Below are positions 36,331 through 44,361 of a DNA stretch of 64,000 nucleotides, piece after piece. Source of the DNA: Nocardioides terrigena. GTDB lineage: Bacteria > Actinomycetota > Actinomycetes > Propionibacteriales > Nocardioidaceae. Position 1 is the first letter of the stretch; every line of letters begins with the position of its first letter. Both the position numbers and the translations under genes were made by a program. The stretch covers positions 434,001 to 498,000 of the forward strand of contig NZ_PZYY01000002.1 of the NCBI RefSeq assembly GCF_003047265.1, given 5' to 3'. The notes under the pieces are model-generated. The model ran no database searches and was not told the origin of the DNA. It saw only the letters and a list, made by a program, of their open reading frames with translations.

Positions 36331-36972
36331 GTGACGGGTCCGGTCAAGAGGCGCTACCGCTCGAGCGTGCGGGCCGAGCGGGCGGCCGCGACCCGGCTCG
36401 CCGTGCTCGCGGCTGCCCGCGACCTCTTCTCCGAGGGCGGCTACGGCGGGACGTCGGTGGCCGAGGTCGCGGGCCGGGCCGGGGTCAGCGTGGACACCGT
36501 CTACACCTCGGTCGGTCGCAAGCCCGAGCTGCTCCTCGCCGTCGTGGACATGGTCCTCGGCTCCGCCGACGAACCGGTGCCGGCACAGGAGCGCGACTAC
36601 GTGGTCGCGATCCGGGGGGCGACCACGGCACGGGACAGGATCGAGGTGTACACCGCCGCGCTCGGACGGCTCATGCCTGCGGTCGTGCCACTGCTCGAGG
36701 CCCTCGCGCAGGCGGCCGCCACCGACCCGGAGTGCGCCCGGGTGCGGGACGCGATCGCGGAGCGCCGGGCGTCGAACATGCGCCTCTTCGCCGCCGACCT
36801 GCGGGTCACCGGTGAGGTCCGTCCCGACCTGGACGACGACGCCGTGGCCGACGTCGTGTGGGCGACGAACTCGCCGCAGTACTACGCGTTGCTGCGCTCG
36901 CGGGGCTGGTCGCCGACCCGCTACGCCGAGCACCTCGCGGACCTGTGGAGCCGTCACCTGCTCGCGCGGTAG
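36331..36972 (+). CDS. TetR-family regulator
   Basis: The 213-residue protein has the TetR HTH near residues 30-60: FSEGGYGGTSVAEVAGRAGVSVDTVYTSVGRKPELL. A leaderless GTG start is indicated by the -10 at 36318. It probably represses itself and the divergent cupin gene through the ATATTGA palindrome. Confidence 0.9.
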   Translation: MTGPVKRRYRSSVRAERAAATRLAVLAAARDLFSEGGYGGTSVAEVAGRAGVSVDTVYTSVGRKPELLLAVVDMVLGSADEPVPAQERDYVVAIRGATTARDRIEVYTAALGRLMPAVVPLLEALAQAAATDPECARVRDAIAERRASNMRLFAADLRVTGEVRPDLDDDAVADVVWATNSPQYYALLRSRGWSPTRYAEHLADLWSRHLLAR

Positions 36973-37001
36973 GCGACCTCGGCAGGTCGCCACGCAGGCC
37001 G

Positions 37002-37571
37002 CTAGCGGAGGAGGTCTGAGGAGTGCGTCGGGTCGCCGAGCTCGCGGTGGTGCGTGCGCACCGCCGCGAAGGTCCAGAGCTTGTTGAGGACGAAGCCCAG
37101 CGGGGTCACGACCGCGATCACGATGAGCTGGCCCCAGTAGAGACGGCTGCGCAGGCCGCTGGAGTCGTCGAGCACCGAGGTCGGCAGGGCCAGCGGCGAG
37201 CCCGGGTGCAGCAGGACGGTGAGCAGGGCCAGACCGATCGCCTGGGCGGCGAGCCCGACGGCGAGGAACGGCCAGTACTCGCCCCACCAGCGCGAGTGCC
37301 CGGCGCTGCGGAAGGTCCAGCTGCGGTTGAGCTGGAAGTTCCAGAGGTTGGCGACGAGGAAGGCCACCGTGGAGTAGACGTGGTACCACCGGATGTTGAA
37401 CTCGCTGGCCGGGATGCCCACCAGGGCGTCCTCGAAGGGCGGACCGAGGCGCTTCACCGCCACCAGCACGAGCAGGTTGACGACCACCCCGCTGGCTCCG
37501 ACCGCGGCGAACCGGCCCAGCAGCACGAGGTTGTGCCGGTGGCGCTCGACGGTCCTCCCGAGAGCCCTCAC
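37002..37571 (-). CDS. GtrA-family membrane protein
   Basis: The 189-residue protein has four transmembrane segments: LLGRFAAVGASGVVVNLLVLVAVKRLG opens the GtrA domain and FLVANLWNFQLNRSWTF is the signature. The last segment, TPLGFVLNKLWTF, repeats the motif. Family members help flip or transfer prenyl-linked sugars for cell-surface polysaccharide. The GTG at 37571 has TATCCT 6 nt upstream. No glycosyltransferase is adjacent. Confidence 0.88.
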   Translation of the reverse strand: MRALGRTVERHRHNLVLLGRFAAVGASGVVVNLLVLVAVKRLGPPFEDALVGIPASEFNIRWYHVYSTVAFLVANLWNFQLNRSWTFRSAGHSRWWGEYWPFLAVGLAAQAIGLALLTVLLHPGSPLALPTSVLDDSSGLRSRLYWGQLIVIAVVTPLGFVLNKLWTFAAVRTHHRELGDPTHSSDLLR

Positions 37572-37641
37572 GCGAGGAGGATAAGCGGCTCGTGGGGTGC
37601 CCGTTCGACCGACCCCGAGGGTGTGTGGGGAGAATGGGTCC

Positions 37642-38580
37642 ATGACGCAGCAGCCCTTCTCCCGTCCCGGTGCCATCGACCTCTCCGGCCTCCAGCGGTC
37701 GGGTGCCACACCCCCCGCGGGCGCGGCGCCAGCCACGGGTGCCGCGGGCGGCTCGTCGTACTCCGTCAGCGTCACCCAGGACAATTTCCAGCAGATGCTG
37801 CAGGAGTCCATGACGGCGCCCGTCGTGCTGGTCTTCCACAGCGCCACGCAGGCGCCGGGCAGTGACGCGTACGCCGCCGACGTGGCCGCCGTCGTCGAGG
37901 GCCAGGAGGGTCGGCTGCTCGCGGGCCTCGTCGACATCGACGCGGCTCCCGAGATCGCGCAGGCGATGCAGATCCCGCAGGTCCCGCTGATGCTGGTCGT
38001 GCTCGACGGCCGTCCGGTGACCCAGCCGATCCCCGGTGCGCTGTCGCGCGAGGAGCTCACCACGCTGTTCGCGCAGCTGGGCCAGCAGCTCACCGCGCAG
38101 GGCATCTCGGGGCGGCACCAGCCCCGCTCCGCGGCTCCCGCCGCCGGCGAGGACGAGGAGCCGCAGGTCGACCCGCGGTACGCCGCGGCGCAGGACGCGC
38201 TCGGGGAGGGCGACATCGACCTGGCCGTCGCGGAGTACCAGAAGCTCGTCGACGCCAACCCGGCCGACACCGAGGCGGCCGCCGGCCTGGCGATGGCCAA
38301 GGTCCTGCAGCGCACCCAGGGCGCCGACCTGCATGCAGCCCGGGCCGCCGCGGCGGACGCCCCTGACGACGTCGACGCCCAGACCCTGGTCGCCGACCTC
38401 GACCTGCTCGGCGGTCACGTCGAGGACGCCTTCAACCGGCTCGTCGCGCTCGTCGCCCGGACCTCGGACGCCGACCGCACCCGGGCCCGCGACCACCTGC
38501 TCGGCCTCTTCGCGGCCGTGGGCAACGACGACGAGCGGGTGCTCGCCGGGCGTCGCAACCTGGCCTCGGCGCTCTTCTGA
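37642..38580 (+). CDS. YbbN/CnoX-like tetratricopeptide thioredoxin-fold protein
   Basis: The 312-residue protein has an Ala/Pro-rich N-terminus, a thioredoxin-like domain (about 43-155; APVVLVFHSATQ, QVPLMLVVLDGRPV) and C-terminal TPR-like helices (AAQDALGEGDIDLAVAEYQKLVDANPADTEAAAGLA). The redox CxxC is missing (HSATQAPGS at that place), so it cannot act as a standard oxidoreductase. Homologues in E. coli act as chaperones linked to GroEL. It is most likely a cytoplasmic holdase or co-chaperone. Confidence 0.85.
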   Translation: MTQQPFSRPGAIDLSGLQRSGATPPAGAAPATGAAGGSSYSVSVTQDNFQQMLQESMTAPVVLVFHSATQAPGSDAYAADVAAVVEGQEGRLLAGLVDIDAAPEIAQAMQIPQVPLMLVVLDGRPVTQPIPGALSREELTTLFAQLGQQLTAQGISGRHQPRSAAPAAGEDEEPQVDPRYAAAQDALGEGDIDLAVAEYQKLVDANPADTEAAAGLAMAKVLQRTQGADLHAARAAAADAPDDVDAQTLVADLDLLGGHVEDAFNRLVALVARTSDADRTRARDHLLGLFAAVGNDDERVLAGRRNLASALF

Positions 38581-38602
38581 GGCTCGCCTCCTCGACGGGC
38601 GG

Positions 38603-39442
38603 CTACAGCTCGCGGGCCAGCTCGTCCAGCATCTCGAGGGTGTGGGCGTTCCAGTAGGCCCGGGTGTGGCCGCCGTCGCCGCCGACCCACGGGTCGGGGG
38701 CGACCGGGGCGGCGCCGGCGAGGGCGACCGCCCCGTCGCGGAACGGGTCCCACTCCCCGCACCACAGGCCCCAGGGGATGTCGGCCAGCGCGTCGAGGTC
38801 GCGGAGTGCGGGGTCGTCCGGGCCGAGCGCCGGGCTGAAGAGCGCCAGGGCCGCCGCCCAGTCGGGCTCCGCGGCGACGAACCGCAGGGCGCCGTACCCG
38901 CCTCGCGACCAGCCCCACAGTGCCCGCCGGTCGGCGGCGTAGCCCCGCTGCTCGAGCCAGCGCGGGAGCTCGTCACGCAGCATCCGCTGGGGGTCGGCGT
39001 CCCCACTCGGGACCCAGCCCGCGGGTCCGTCGTCGGTGCCTACCAGCACGAAGGGCGGCGTCCCGGCCTCGACCGCGGCGGTGACGAAGCGGCCGAGGCC
39101 GAAGCCCTGCAGCTGCGCCGCCGAGGCGCTGGACCCGTGGAGCACCACGACGACCGGCAGGCCCGCGCCGTCGCCGTGACCGGCCGGGACCGCGGTGAAG
39201 AGGTCGAGGCCTCCCATCGCCTGCGACGTCATCCGTTCGACGCGGACCATGCCCTCGGGGACGTCGGGCACGAACACCTCCGGCTCGATGCCGAGCCTGA
39301 GCTCGACGCGCTCGGTCAGGGACGGGGGAGCGAGCTGCCAGCCCAGCGCTCCGAGCGCGACCGCCCCTCCGGCCGCGAGGAGGCCGCGGCGGCCGATGCG
39401 GCGACGTACGGGCTCCGCAGTCCGGTGCGGCTCGCCGTCCAT
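38603..39442 (-). CDS. Tat-exported alpha/beta hydrolase (esterase-D-like)
   Basis: The 279-residue protein has a twin-arginine signal (RRIGRRGLLAAGGAVALGALGW) in the first 40 residues. The hydrolase contains VVVLHGSSASA, the nucleophile elbow GWSRGGYGALRF and GGHTRAYWNAH at the histidine, close to mycolyltransferase/esterase-D folds. It should act outside the cytoplasmic membrane. Its ATG overlaps the stop of the upstream lipoprotein by one base (TGATG), so translation is coupled. Confidence 0.82.
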   Translation of the reverse strand: MDGEPHRTAEPVRRRIGRRGLLAAGGAVALGALGWQLAPPSLTERVELRLGIEPEVFVPDVPEGMVRVERMTSQAMGGLDLFTAVPAGHGDGAGLPVVVVLHGSSASAAQLQGFGLGRFVTAAVEAGTPPFVLVGTDDGPAGWVPSGDADPQRMLRDELPRWLEQRGYAADRRALWGWSRGGYGALRFVAAEPDWAAALALFSPALGPDDPALRDLDALADIPWGLWCGEWDPFRDGAVALAGAAPVAPDPWVGGDGGHTRAYWNAHTLEMLDELAREL

Positions 39443-40143
39443 CAGTCCTCGCTGTCGGCGACGTCCACCACGAGGCGGGGAGGGTCGGCGAGGGCGAACA
39501 CCCGGACGGGGGACGGGTCGCCGTCGATTCCGGCGAGCACCTGCGTGTAGCCCTCGAACGTGCCGCCGACGTAGACGTCGTCGACCTCGCCACCGTCCGG
39601 CTCGAGTCGCTGGGGTCCGTCGTAGTAGCCGTCGGCCGGCCAGGTGGTGCCGGAGGCGTAGACGTCCAGGACTGCGTCGCCGTCGAGGTCGACCGCCTCG
39701 CCGCTCCCGTCGAGCCGCGCCCGGTCGACCCAGCCGACCGACCAACCGGGGACGCCCGTGCCGGTGAACTCCAGGACGATCCGGTCGAAGCCCTCGTGCT
39801 CGCCCACGCGCACGTCGGTGAGGACCAGGTCCCACTCGCCCGAGCTCTCCGCGAACTGCGTCGACGTGTCCGTCGGGAACGCGGGACCGCCGTCGGTCGG
39901 GTCCTCGGGGGGACTCGTCGTCGGCGCCGTCGTGGGGGCCTCCGTCGTGGGGCTCGGTGTCGTGGGCTCTGTCGTGGGGTCGCTCGTCGGGCTGTCGGCG
40001 GTGGTGCTCTGGTCATCCGGCCGCTGCGTGGTCGAGGCGCTCGTCGTACCGGCGTCGCTCGTGTCGTCACTCGCTGTCCCGCACGACCCCAGGAGCAGCG
40101 GGACGGTCACCGCGCCCAGCAGCGCGGTCGTGGCACGTCGCAT
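39442..40143 (-). CDS. Lipoprotein with AMIN-like domain
   Basis: The 233-residue protein has signal peptide II with lipobox LLGSC (C21). A long Ser/Thr/Pro spacer (about 22-88) precedes a beta-rich C-terminal domain (WDLVLTDVRVGEHEGFDRIVLEF ending PPRLVVDVAD) of the AMIN-like type, which may bind peptidoglycan or wall glycan. It is cotranscribed and coupled with the Tat-exported hydrolase, suggesting a shared role at the cell surface. Confidence 0.8.
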   Translation of the reverse strand: MRRATTALLGAVTVPLLLGSCGTASDDTSDAGTTSASTTQRPDDQSTTADSPTSDPTTEPTTPSPTTEAPTTAPTTSPPEDPTDGGPAFPTDTSTQFAESSGEWDLVLTDVRVGEHEGFDRIVLEFTGTGVPGWSVGWVDRARLDGSGEAVDLDGDAVLDVYASGTTWPADGYYDGPQRLEPDGGEVDDVYVGGTFEGYTQVLAGIDGDPSPVRVFALADPPRLVVDVADSED

Positions 40144-40255
40144 CGTCGCTCCTCCCCGTCGGTGGGACCGATGGTAGGCGTGGACCCCGTGGACGGCGGG
40201 GGACTCGACGGGGCATCACCGCCCAACTTCTCCCCGCTGGTCGAGAATGGGCGGC

Positions 40256-40748
40256 ATGTCTGCGTCCAGCGTGATGGCGGTGTTCGCCCACCCCGACGAC
40301 GAGTCGTTGTCGGCAGGTGGTCTCCTCGCCCGGACCGCCAGCGAAGGTGGGCGGACAACCGTGGTCACCCCGACCTGGGCATCGGGCAGCCAGCGCGCAC
40401 TGGACCTGGCCGAGGCGCTCCGGATCCTCGGTGCCGGGTCGCCGAGACTCCTGGGTTACGCCGACGCACGGGTGCCGGAGTCGGCCACGGGGCAGCCACC
40501 CGCACTCGGCCATGGAGTCCTTGGCGAGGCTCATCGGACGCCGGAAGACGCTCCACAGCGTGCCCGATGGCCAGGTCGACGTGAGGCTCGACGTCACGCC
40601 GTGGCTCGACACGAAGGTCGCCGCCGTCCTGGCCCACCGGTCCGAGGTACGACGAGGAGCGCTGCCGGGACTCGTGGACGGCCTGGCGGCGGACGCTCGG
40701 GTCGAGCTGCTCGGCACGGAGTGGTACGCCTGCCGCGACGCGACCTGA
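40256..40748 (+). pseudogene. PIG-L (LmbE/MshB-like) deacetylase remnant
   Basis: Frame 2 from the ATG at 40256 reads VMAVFAHPDDESLSAGGLLA, the metal-binding AHPDDE start of PIG-L deacetylases, and continues to about 40495. The matching C-terminus (LDVTPWLDTKVAAVLAHRSE and LLGTEWYACRD) is in a different frame, to the TGA at 40748. The middle, including the HPDH-type metal/catalytic segment, is missing. So there is an internal deletion with a frame change and the gene should not give an active enzyme. GAGAAT sits 7 nt before the start. Confidence 0.8.
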
Positions 40749-40856
40749 GCAAGGCGCTGCGCGCTGGTCCGGACGACGGTCCCGCGCGACGACCGGGAGA
40801 GGCGGACGCCGGTCTCGAGAGCTGACGGGCCTGTGGATTCAGCATTGCCCGACACT

Positions 40857-40872
40857 TCGAACACTTGTACGA
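40857..40872 (+). promoter_or_regulatory. LexA-type SOS box overlapping a -10
   Basis: TCGAACACTTGTACGA differs at one base from the actinobacterial SOS consensus TCGAAC-N4-GTTCGA. It overlaps the -10 hexamer TACGAT (40868-40873). LexA bound here would block transcription of the HNH gene, so DNA-damage induction is expected. Related SOS boxes precede 13E12/DUF222 genes in mycobacteria. Confidence 0.75.
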
Positions 40873-41030
40873 TAGGGGTGCCGCGTCCGGTACGACTGGT
40901 GGGCGATGGTCTGCTCCTCGAGGACGACCCCAGATGGGTCGTGATCGGCCCCAGTGCGCACCCGGGTGAAGCCCCGGGACTCTCTCCTCGACGCCGGTGT
41001 CGGGGGTGGATCTCCTCGAGGGGGTGCGCG

Positions 41031-42386
41031 GTGTCGACAGTTCGTGACGAGTCGGACGGCGACTGGTGTGCCCCGGGCGCTCCGGTGCCGCTCTCGCCGG
41101 TCCTCACCGCTGCGATGGCTCAGGTCGATGCTTCGGTCGACCAGCTGATCGGGGTCGCGGTCGAGTCCTTGGGCGACGACGACGTGGCCCGTCTGCTGGA
41201 CCACGCCACCCGCCTCGCCGCGCGGGTCGCAGGCCTCACCGCCACGGCAGTGGGTGAGGCCGACCATCGGGCCCTGGGCGATGTCACCGGGGCTCGGCAC
41301 ACCGGCGCCTGGTGGGCGCAGCGCTCGCGGTTGACCCGCCCCGAGGCCGCCCGCACCGCCCGCCTGGGCCGTCACCTCGCCGACGAGCTCCATCGACCCG
41401 TCCGGGACGCCCTCACCTCCGGGGCCCTGCATGCCGAGCAGGCGGCGGTGATCGTGGCCGCCGTCGAGGCCATCCCGGCGCGTCCGCAGGACCTGCCCAC
41501 CGGTGCTCCGGCCCCTGCCGCGCTCAAGGCACAGGCCCGCGACCACCTGCTGTTGCTCGCCGGCGACCATGACGCCCGCGCCCTCAAGGTGCTCGGTCGC
41601 CGGGTGCTGGACCTCATCGCCCCGGAGGTCGGTGAGCACGCCGAGGCCGCCGCGCTGGCCCGCGAGGAGGCCGCTGCGGCCCGCAAGGTCCACCTCTCCC
41701 TCCGCGACGACGGTCGAGGGTCCGTCCACGGTCGCTTCACCCTGCCCGTCGCTGCGGGCCAGGCGCTTCGCAAGCAGCTCCTGGCCCTGGCCAATCCCGC
41801 TCGGCAGCAGCCCCTCACCCGCGATGGCTCCGGTGCTGGCGCGGACCCGTCCGCTGGGTCGGACACCGAGCGACCGCCGCTCGGGAGGCGCCTCGGCTGG
41901 GCCCTGGTGGAATGGATCGAGACCTATCCCGCCACGGCCCTGCCCACCAGCGGCGGCACCAACGCCGCCGTCGTGGTCACGATGCCGTTCGAGACCCTCC
42001 TCGGCGGTCTGGCCGCCGCGTCACTGGACACGGGCACCCGCGTCAGCGCCGGCGAGGCTCGCCGCCTGGCCTGCGAGGCCGGCATCATTCCCGCCGTCCT
42101 CGGCGGCGCCTCGCAGGTCCTCGACCTCGGGCGGGCCTCCCGCTACCACAACCACGCGCAACGGATCGCGATCGCGCTCCAGGACGGCGGCTGCACGGCC
42201 GAGGGGTGTGACCTCCCGCCGAGTGCCTGCCACGTCCACCACGAGACGCCCTGGTCGCAGGGCGGTCACACGAACACCCGGGACGCCCGGCTGTTGTGCC
42301 ACCGCCACCACCGCGTCATCCACGATCCCCGTTACGACACCACCCGGCTCGCCGACGGCAGCGTCCGCTTCCACAGGAGGACGTAG
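41031..42386 (+). CDS. DUF222 HNH endonuclease (13E12 family), SOS-regulated
   Basis: The 451-residue protein has an N-terminal DUF222 helical domain (about 15-330) and a C-terminal HNH nuclease: GCTAEGCDLPPSACHVHHE then NTRDARLLCHRHHRVIHD, with zinc cysteines and catalytic histidines intact. The open frame extends to 40833, but that lies upstream of the SOS-boxed promoter. I chose the GTG at 41031, preceded by GAGGGG, which leaves a leader of about 150 nt; GTGs at 40878 and 40899 are alternatives. The family is multicopy in many actinobacteria and possibly mobile; its target is unknown. Confidence 0.85.
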   Translation: MSTVRDESDGDWCAPGAPVPLSPVLTAAMAQVDASVDQLIGVAVESLGDDDVARLLDHATRLAARVAGLTATAVGEADHRALGDVTGARHTGAWWAQRSRLTRPEAARTARLGRHLADELHRPVRDALTSGALHAEQAAVIVAAVEAIPARPQDLPTGAPAPAALKAQARDHLLLLAGDHDARALKVLGRRVLDLIAPEVGEHAEAAALAREEAAAARKVHLSLRDDGRGSVHGRFTLPVAAGQALRKQLLALANPARQQPLTRDGSGAGADPSAGSDTERPPLGRRLGWALVEWIETYPATALPTSGGTNAAVVVTMPFETLLGGLAAASLDTGTRVSAGEARRLACEAGIIPAVLGGASQVLDLGRASRYHNHAQRIAIALQDGGCTAEGCDLPPSACHVHHETPWSQGGHTNTRDARLLCHRHHRVIHDPRYDTTRLADGSVRFHRRT

Positions 42387-42405
42387 GAGGAGGGCAGCTA
42401 CGACC

Positions 42406-43290
42406 TCAGGAGAGCGCGGCGACGACGGCGCGGACGGCGGGGGAGTCGCTCATCGACGCGCGGTGCAGCACCATCAGCTCGCGCGTGGGCGTGGGGCGGT
42501 GTGCGGCCACGGCGACGACGTCCGCGCCCAGCGGCGAGCGCCCGAGCCGGGGGACGAGCGCGATGCCGAGCCCGGCGGTGACGAGCGCGAGGTGGCTGTC
42601 GAACTCCGCGGCGACGTGGGCGATGCGCGGGAGCCGGCCGGTGCCGTCGTACATCCGGCGCAGCCACTGGCGGCAGATCGTGCCGTCGGGAGTGGCGATC
42701 CAGGCCTCGTCGACGAGGTCGCGGGGCGAGACGCGCGTGCGGTCTGCGAGCCGGTGGTCGGCGGGCACGATGACGTCCGCAACGTCGCGACCCACCGACG
42801 AGGCCACCACGTGGTCGGGGATCTCCAGCGGCACGTCGCCCCAGCTGTGCACGACCCCCAGGTCCACCTGACCGGAGGCGACCAGGTCGATCGTCTCCCA
42901 GGGCTCGTGCTCGACCAGCGTGAGCCCGAGGTCGGGATGGGCGTCGAGGAGGGCGCGCACCGACGGTGCCACGCGGCCGCGCATGGCCGTGGAGAACGCC
43001 GCCACCCGCAGGTGCCCGGCCACCCGGTCGGCGTCGCGGTGCAGCGACGACTCGAGCCCCTCGAGGTCCGTGAGCAGCCGGCCCCCGGCCTCGACAAGGT
43101 GGCGCCCGGGACCGGTGAGCATCACCCCCCGACCGACGCGCTCCAGCAGGGGTACGCCGGCCTGGCGCTCGAGTCGCTTGACCTGCTGCGACACGGCGCT
43201 GGGCGTGTAGCCGAGGGCGTCGGCGGCGGCGACCACGGAGCCGTGGGTGTCGACCGCCCGGAGCGAGACCAGCGCAGCGAGATCGATCAT
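42406..43290 (-). CDS. LysR-family regulator
   Basis: The 294-residue protein has the LysR winged helix (LVSLRAVDTHGSVVAAADALGYTPSAVSQQVKRLERQAGVPLLERVGRG) and the periplasmic-binding-like effector domain. It is divergent from a DMT permease 74 nt away, the usual arrangement for a LysR regulator and the exporter it activates. The effector is unknown. Confidence 0.92.
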   Translation of the reverse strand: MIDLAALVSLRAVDTHGSVVAAADALGYTPSAVSQQVKRLERQAGVPLLERVGRGVMLTGPGRHLVEAGGRLLTDLEGLESSLHRDADRVAGHLRVAAFSTAMRGRVAPSVRALLDAHPDLGLTLVEHEPWETIDLVASGQVDLGVVHSWGDVPLEIPDHVVASSVGRDVADVIVPADHRLADRTRVSPRDLVDEAWIATPDGTICRQWLRRMYDGTGRLPRIAHVAAEFDSHLALVTAGLGIALVPRLGRSPLGADVVAVAAHRPTPTRELMVLHRASMSDSPAVRAVVAALS

Positions 43291-43364
43291 GCAGTGATGC
43301 TACAAGAACAGGCACACATTCATTTGCTGGTGCTTCATCATCATCGGCCCCCAGACTGGGGCAC

Positions 43365-44336
43365 GTGAACCTCCGCGACTCGTTCCTCGCAGCCCTGGTC
43401 GCGATGATCTGGGGCTTCAACTTCGTCGTCATCGACTGGGGGATGGAGGGTGTGCCGCCGCTGTTGTTCGCGGCGGTGCGGTTCACGGCGGTGCTGCTGC
43501 CGGCCGTCCTCCTCGTCCGCCGCCCCGACGCGCCGTGGCGGGTCATCCTCGGGGTGGGTGCCTTCATGTCGCTGGGACAGTTCGGCTTCCTCTACGTGTC
43601 GATGGCCGCCGGCATGCCACCCGGTCTGGCCGCCCTCGTCCTGCAGGCGCAGGTCGTCCTCACCATCGTCATCGCGGCCGGCGCGCTCCGCGAGGTGCCC
43701 ACGGCCGCGCAGGTCGCGGGGGTGGCGCTCGGCACCCTGGGCCTTGTCGTCGTCGGGGCCGGGAGGGGTGGCGACGTCCCGCTCGTGGCGCTCGTGCTGT
43801 GCCTGCTGGCCGCGCTGTCCTGGGCCTGCGGCAACGTGATCGCGCGGGCCGCGGGAGTGTCCGGCGGGCTGTCGCTCACGGTGTGGTCCGCCCTCGTGGT
43901 CCCGGTGCCGCTGCTGGGGCTGTCGCTGCTGGTGGACGGGCCGGAGGTGGTGGGGGCGGCGCTCGCCGGCTTCTCCTGGCAGGCCGGGGTGTCGACGTTG
44001 TACACCGCGGGGCTGGCGTCCCTGGTGGGCTACGGGATCTTCACCGGGCTGCTCGCGCGCTGGCCGTCCGGCGCGGTGGTGCCCTGGGTCCTGCTCGCCC
44101 CGGTCGTCGCCATGGTGTCGGCCTGGGTGCTGCTCGGTCAGGCCCCCAACGTCGCCGAGACGAATGGCGGCGTGCTCCTGCTCGTCGGCGCGCTCGTCGC
44201 ACTGCGCCCCCGGCGATCCGAGGCGCCCCGCCTCCAGTCGAGACCGGCACCGCAACGGCGTGGGCTCGAACGGCCTGACATGTCAGCCCAACCTCCGGCG
44301 TCCGGATCGACCGCTGGGGTCCAGCAGCGAGCGTAG
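43365..44336 (+). CDS. EamA/DMT-family permease
   Basis: The 323-residue protein has about ten transmembrane segments in two EamA repeats (MIWGFNFVVIDWGMEGVPPLLFAAVRF; second repeat ending WVLLAPVVAMVSAWVLLGQAPN). A Pro/Arg-rich tail of about 40 residues follows the last helix. It is likely an amino-acid or metabolite exporter controlled by the divergent LysR protein. The GTG at 43365 is the start. Confidence 0.88.
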   Translation: MNLRDSFLAALVAMIWGFNFVVIDWGMEGVPPLLFAAVRFTAVLLPAVLLVRRPDAPWRVILGVGAFMSLGQFGFLYVSMAAGMPPGLAALVLQAQVVLTIVIAAGALREVPTAAQVAGVALGTLGLVVVGAGRGGDVPLVALVLCLLAALSWACGNVIARAAGVSGGLSLTVWSALVVPVPLLGLSLLVDGPEVVGAALAGFSWQAGVSTLYTAGLASLVGYGIFTGLLARWPSGAVVPWVLLAPVVAMVSAWVLLGQAPNVAETNGGVLLLVGALVALRPRRSEAPRLQSRPAPQRRGLERPDMSAQPPASGSTAGVQQRA

Positions 44337-44361
44337 GCGCCGATCGGCTCGGCGTCCGCGG

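Noticed and set aside
40833..41030. Use of the first in-frame start of the HNH frame at 40833
   Set aside because: It lies upstream of the SOS box and -10 hexamer, so would not be on the transcript.
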